A DNA stretch of 64,000 nucleotides from Desarmillaria ectypa (taxonomy: Eukaryota; Basidiomycota; Agaricomycetes; Agaricales; Physalacriaceae). The stretch spans positions 2,046,001-2,110,000 of the forward strand of contig JAUDYN010000007.1 in assembly GCA_030407005.1 (NCBI GenBank), read 5' to 3'. The position numbers and the translations under genes are program-made. Within the stretch, counting starts at the first letter, position 1; each line of letters opens with the position of its first letter. This document shows positions 59,874 to 64,000 of this stretch, in pieces. The notes beneath the pieces are model-generated. The model saw only the letters and a program-made list of their open reading frames with translations, was not told the origin of the DNA and did no database searches.

Positions 59874-60928
59874 ATGACCACCCCTTCAACTATTGAGCTT
59901 ACACCTGTTACATACCTTGACATATCAAAGACAACAGTAATTCATGGACAAGGATTGAGGTGTGATTATGTATCGCATGGAAAGGACTGTGGTGCAGTTC
60001 TTTCATGCTGGGAGGCAATGAGTAAGGTATGAATTTGGTGTGCATCCAAGGCTCTTTATGTTGCTACCTGTCCTGCATTTTGATCAATGCAACTGACTGG
60101 ATATTTACAGCATCTGTTTGTCCATTGCATTTGCAGGAGGGTCCATGACAAAGGGGCAGTGAGTACAAGCATGTCCATTTCCTTTCATTTACTCAGTCTT
60201 CCTTATAGGGTGTCAAGTACATGCAATATGAATGCCCTTTGCCACGATGTAGTGCACCCATTCACACATCTGAGCAGTCCATATGTGAACACATAGATGT
60301 ATCACACATGCCAATATTCCATGCCTTGATCTGCCCATTTCGACAATGTGAAGAGATCAGTTTCACACGCTCCTCACACCTGATGAACCACTTGCACAGT
60401 GCTCATGCTGCCCTCGTAGGTCAAAAAGTGAATCCATGTTCCAAACTCTTCCTGCCTTCATCACAAATATTTCATTCATCATTCTTCCCGGATCCCCCGC
60501 CATTACGAAACCCATCAATCGGAGCTGTGCTATTGCCTGTTGTTGCAAATGGGCCTCTGCGAAAGTCTCTCAGCTGGGGAAATGGAGTTGTACAGACCCC
60601 CGGGCCGTCCTTGCCTCGCTCCCCCCAAAAGCTCAAACATGCGCCATCCGAGTCGTTGATAGAAGACGACAAAAACACCGGCATCATCCTCGATGATCTC
60701 CCTACATCTGATTGCAAGAAGTTTTCCTCGCTTCAAACAGATTTTGTGATATGGCGTCGGCCTCCGCAGCTGCAGAAGGATGTTGCCAGGCCACTTCCAA
60801 TGCTTGATCCAGCTGTACCTCGCCCAAGTCAACCGCCTGGCTCTATCTTATATAACCCCTTCAAAGCACGCGTCGATGCTTTGGCCCGGGAGATCGAGGC
60901 AGGGCCCTCTGTCAAGCAATATCAATAA
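59874..60928 (+). CDS. C2H2 zinc-finger protein, basidiomycete orphan
   Basis: The first exon MTTPSTIELTPVTYLDISKTT leads to a cysteine-rich zinc-binding block (LRCDYVSHGKDCGAVLSCWEAMSKHLFVH), then two C2H2 fingers: YECPLPRCSAPIHTSEQSICEHIDVSH and LICPFRQCEEISFTRSSHLMNHLHSAH. The C-terminal half is disordered and Pro/Ser-rich with no known domain. Introns near 60019-60110 and 60159-60209. I do not know its target. A bHLH-type palindrome lies upstream at 59733. The convergent neighbour is BRN1. Confidence 0.72.
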
Positions 60929-61236
60929 CGGAGGATGCAAACCGATAGATTTACCTATTTTGCGGTGGAGGCGAGTGTTGCCATGAGGCGAACATTAAGC
61001 GCCTCGACGCTTCGACGTCCCTTGCTACCCAGATACTGTACTAGAAAACGGAATTCCTGCATAGTGCCACAACTGATTATCAGTTGTGAAATGCTGAGTA
61101 AACCCAGGACGTAGTAGTAGCAATAGTATACAGGCAGCGTATTTTTCGCAAGCATGAATGTGTGGAAAGATATATAATATAGATTGTAGTGCACAAATCA
61201 AGAATAAAAAGTCAATACATTATCACGACGAAAAGG
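60929..61236. other. Convergent 3' region between the C2H2 gene and BRN1
   Basis: 308 bp with no gene. Shared 3' untranslated sequence is likely. Confidence 0.5.
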
Positions 61237-64000
61237 TCACGCCGAGGGTGTAGCAGTCGGGTCTCTGAATACCTGGATGTCTGAATATAAGCTCTGATAT
61301 AGATAATTAAGGTGACAGTGCGCACCTTTAGGTCCCATATATTCCCGACACCCTCCACCTCCTCTATACCTGTCGTTGAACTTTGTCCATTTTCAATCTT
61401 GAGTCCTTGCTCGTTCGCAAGATGAAGAAGACAGATGAAGCAGAAGCTTGTGCTTAATTCCTGTAACTTATCTTGGGGATAAGAGGTCTGCAATCCTGAC
61501 AACACGGAACCAAATTCCCGAGCTTCCGCGGGGTCAGTTGACGCCACTTCATCAACATCCTTCGACACGAGCATTTAAAAACTGACGAGAGGTTTTGAAA
61601 AAATAGACGCACCATTCCATCTTCCGCTTTGCCATGGAACACCACGATATCGAGGCCTTTCCAGATATTCTCCTTTAGCTTTCTTACGTCGACTCTTTTC
61701 GCCCGTTTGGTATAGTTGACAAAGGCAGGCTTGACACGGCGTGTTTGACCTTGAGTAGCAGCTAAGAGATCCTCCTCTTCTGCTGGCACACCCATTCCAT
61801 CAGCTTCGAAAGCATCGTCGAAACCGAAGACCGGGACATCGTCGTCATCATCTTCATTAAAGAACTGCGTGTTGAATGGGACCGCGCCGCCATTCTCAGC
61901 TGCTTGTAATTGGTTCAGATACCATGACAAAGTGAAGGACTCCTTACTTTGATCGATATTGCCCCGACCAGCAGCCTGATCTGCGGCAGCTTGGGCCCAA
62001 TATCTTTCGTCAACTTCTCCGCCCTCTTCACCGTTGTCAAAGCGACGGCCCCTCATTTTGAGCTGTACGGACTTTTAGAACAAAGCGCGGAATGAGTAGT
62101 AGGACGTACCAAAAACTTGGGCTTCAAGAAGAGGGAAACCAGCTGTTTGCTTGTGAAGTGCATGTCATCGGGAAGTCTATGATCATCGCGTCTTTCATTT
62201 TCCTTCCCTTTCTTCCTGCTCTTCCGGGCAGCGCCACTGGTTCCTGGAAGGTTGATACCGGCGCCTCTGGTTGCTGGCGCAAACAGCTCCTTCTTTATAT
62301 CATCTAGGTCCTTGTTTGGGTCCGGTGACGTCAGAAAATCGATCTTAAACGCTTCCTTCTTCTCTCTACGGGGTTTGGGACCTTTGGCTGCATCTGCCTC
62401 CGTCGCTGTTGCTCAAATCGTCAGAAGGACTTGCGTCAGGGTCACATGAAGCTTACGTTTCTTGAAGAGTCTCCTGAGCTTCCAGTGCTCGGGACCCGCC
62501 CAATTCGTATTCAAAGTCTTGTCGAAGGAGTCCATGGTAGCATCAACGTCATCTCCCATGGCCAATACAAGATTATGGTCATTGGAAGCTTGACGAGGAT
62601 CGAACGGTGCATAGGGTCCCGTACCACTGCCATCCTGGTCAGCGGGACCACCGTAAGAGCCGTCGGAATGCTCGTCTCCGCCTCCAAAGTCTTCGCCTCC
62701 AAAGTTATCGCCATCGAACGATTCGTCTGCATAGGCGTCTGCTGGAGCTTCATCCCCTTGGAAGAAATCTTCTACGGGTTGTTCTTTATTGTCAGTATCC
62801 ATGTTGAAGCTATCCGCTGGGCCAAACTCTTCATCATCGTCATCGAAGTCGGCTTGCGGGTTGTCCCTGTAGAAAGTCGTATCCGCAGACGAAAAAGTAT
62901 TCTTGGAAAAGGCAAAGTCTTTAAGAGAGTGACAAATCTCCTTGGACTCCAGCACATTAAGATCAGGTAGAAATTCCTCTAACCTAAAGGTCAGTCACGA
63001 GGCGAGAATCAATAGGCAAATCAAGAACGTACTGCGAAGATAACTCAGATCTATGAAATCCTCCGGTTCATCTACATCCTCGTCATTGTCGCCCTTGCTT
63101 ATAGAGTCACCAGCGTCAAAAACAACCCTTAGCCCGCCATCGTTACCTACACCGAGACTGAGATGGTTCATTAGAAGACCTTGGGCGCCACCCTCATCGA
63201 AATCAGCGCAGGTCTTCTTAAACAACGGATCTACGCTGAATTCGAGCTCGAGTCTTTTGGTCCGGAGTTGGGAAGGGTCTTTGACGAGGGTGGCAGCAGA
63301 ACGATGCTTCTTCTTCTTCGGTTGCGTCGGGTCCTCCTCTGCATCCTCTTGACCTGATTGCTCCGCCTCATCGTTTCGACCAGACGCAAGATTACTTGCC
63401 AATTTGGCGGTTTCAGAGCCGACGCTGTCAACCCGACTCGTCCAGATTTTGACACAGCCATCAAGAGTGCATGACGCGCGTTGAAAGTTGATGGAATTGT
63501 CGTCATTATTCCTGAGTAACGACATGTCGTGAAAATAGTCAATAAGAGCAAAATTCCACGAGTTGGCGGCATTGATTTTCTAATTGGTGTTTAAACAACA
63601 GAGGAAGATATCAAGTTACAAAACATACATTGTCTGTTGCCATCTTCATCCACTCTTCAAAGTTGGAGCTCATAACGTCCAATGGCACCTTGATGACAGG
63701 GGGGGCAACCGTATTGAGCTGCTGCTTCTGTCTGTTGGTGCGCGAAGTGTCGCCCTGGTCATTAGGATCGCTCGAAGGCCCAGCAACGGGTGCTTCAACT
63801 CCAGGAATCTTGGTGCTCTTCCTTCTTCTCCTCTTCTCTGCAGCATCATCGTTAATGCTGACCGATTTAAGAGGGACGCGACCGGAGTCTGAGGTGAAGC
63901 TGTCGTTTTCCGGAATGAATGCCTCACTGAGCCGTTTGCGAATACCACTTTTTCGAGGTGGAATTAGCTCCTTCTCAAATTCGGCATCAGTGCTGTGGTC
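61237..64000 (-). CDS. BRN1: Condensin complex subunit 2 (barren/NCAPH), 5' end outside window
   Basis: Brn1 is the kleisin of condensin, bridging Smc2 and Smc4. The visible exons begin within the N-terminal basic region (PPRKSGIRKRLSEAF), then FEEWMKMATDNKINAANSWNFALIDYFHDM, the conserved INFQRASCTLDGCVKIWTSRVDSVGSETAKLASNL, LRTKRLELEFSVDPLFKKTCADFDEGGAQGLLMNHLSLG, an acidic middle (ADQDGSGTGPYAPFDPRQ), then LFAPATRGAGINLPG, DMHFTSKQLVSLFLKPKF and the C-terminal winged helix (TYAKRAKRVDVRKLKENIWKGLDI; TSFCFICLLHLANEQGLKIE; the last exon VFRDPTATPSA to the stop at 61237). Apart from the missing first exons it looks complete. It is the last gene before the window edge. Confidence 0.94.

Overview
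This window is nuclear DNA of a mushroom-forming basidiomycete (Agaricomycetes, probably Agaricales). Almost every conserved gene is broken by many 45-60 bp GT-AG introns. Two protein families limited to these fungi are present (DUF6533 membrane proteins and DUF6535 proteins). I assembled each gene model by eye from conserved protein blocks and splice signals, so outer coordinates are firmer than internal exon edges. The exact genus cannot be read from the sequence.

Layout. 0.85-5.0 kb: relics. A DUF6535 pseudogene and a shrunken copy of the lariat-debranching enzyme gene DBR1 lie on the minus strand, with a weak hypothetical gene between them. 5.1-10.1 kb: MRPL16 and PRP3 head to head, then ALG6. 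10.1-15.1 kb: a gene desert with decayed repeats. 15.1-16.4 kb: a DUF6533 seven-helix protein. 17.0-21.8 kb: a tandem pair of alanine-glyoxylate aminotransferases. 21.9-24.3 kb: a two-RRM protein tail to tail with a nitronate monooxygenase. 24.7-29.5 kb: sulfite reductase beta subunit (MET5). 30.0-40.0 kb: SEN2, THP3-type SAC3/GANP protein, cytochrome c1, a CYSTM peptide, a velvet regulator, TIM23 and a mitochondrial TPR protein. 40.4-49.8 kb: a P-loop kinase, VMS1, phosphomannomutase and DNA polymerase delta catalytic subunit. 50.6-54.7 kb: a second DBR1 copy and a second DUF6535 copy, both broken and on the plus strand. 54.9-64.0 kb: BFR2/AATF, a sorting nexin (SNX41/ATG20 type), a C2H2 zinc-finger protein and condensin subunit BRN1, whose 5' end is outside the window.

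Most genes are unrelated housekeeping genes. Several serve mitochondria (MRPL16, CYT1, TIM23, TPR protein, VMS1) and several serve RNA processing (PRP3, SEN2, THP3, the DBR1 relics). N-glycosylation is represented by ALG6 and phosphomannomutase. The neighbourhood does not form an operon-like pathway.

The most unusual structure is the pair of DBR1 + DUF6535 relics about 46 kb apart. They have the same internal order and opposite orientation, as in an inverted segmental duplication or two insertions of one unit. Both DBR1 copies have lost the expected start codon, so neither appears able to make a normal debranching enzyme. Other points of note are very small exons (7 and 9 nt), a probable GC-AG intron inside the iron-sulfur module of POL3, and a 38 bp shared promoter between MRPL16 and PRP3.
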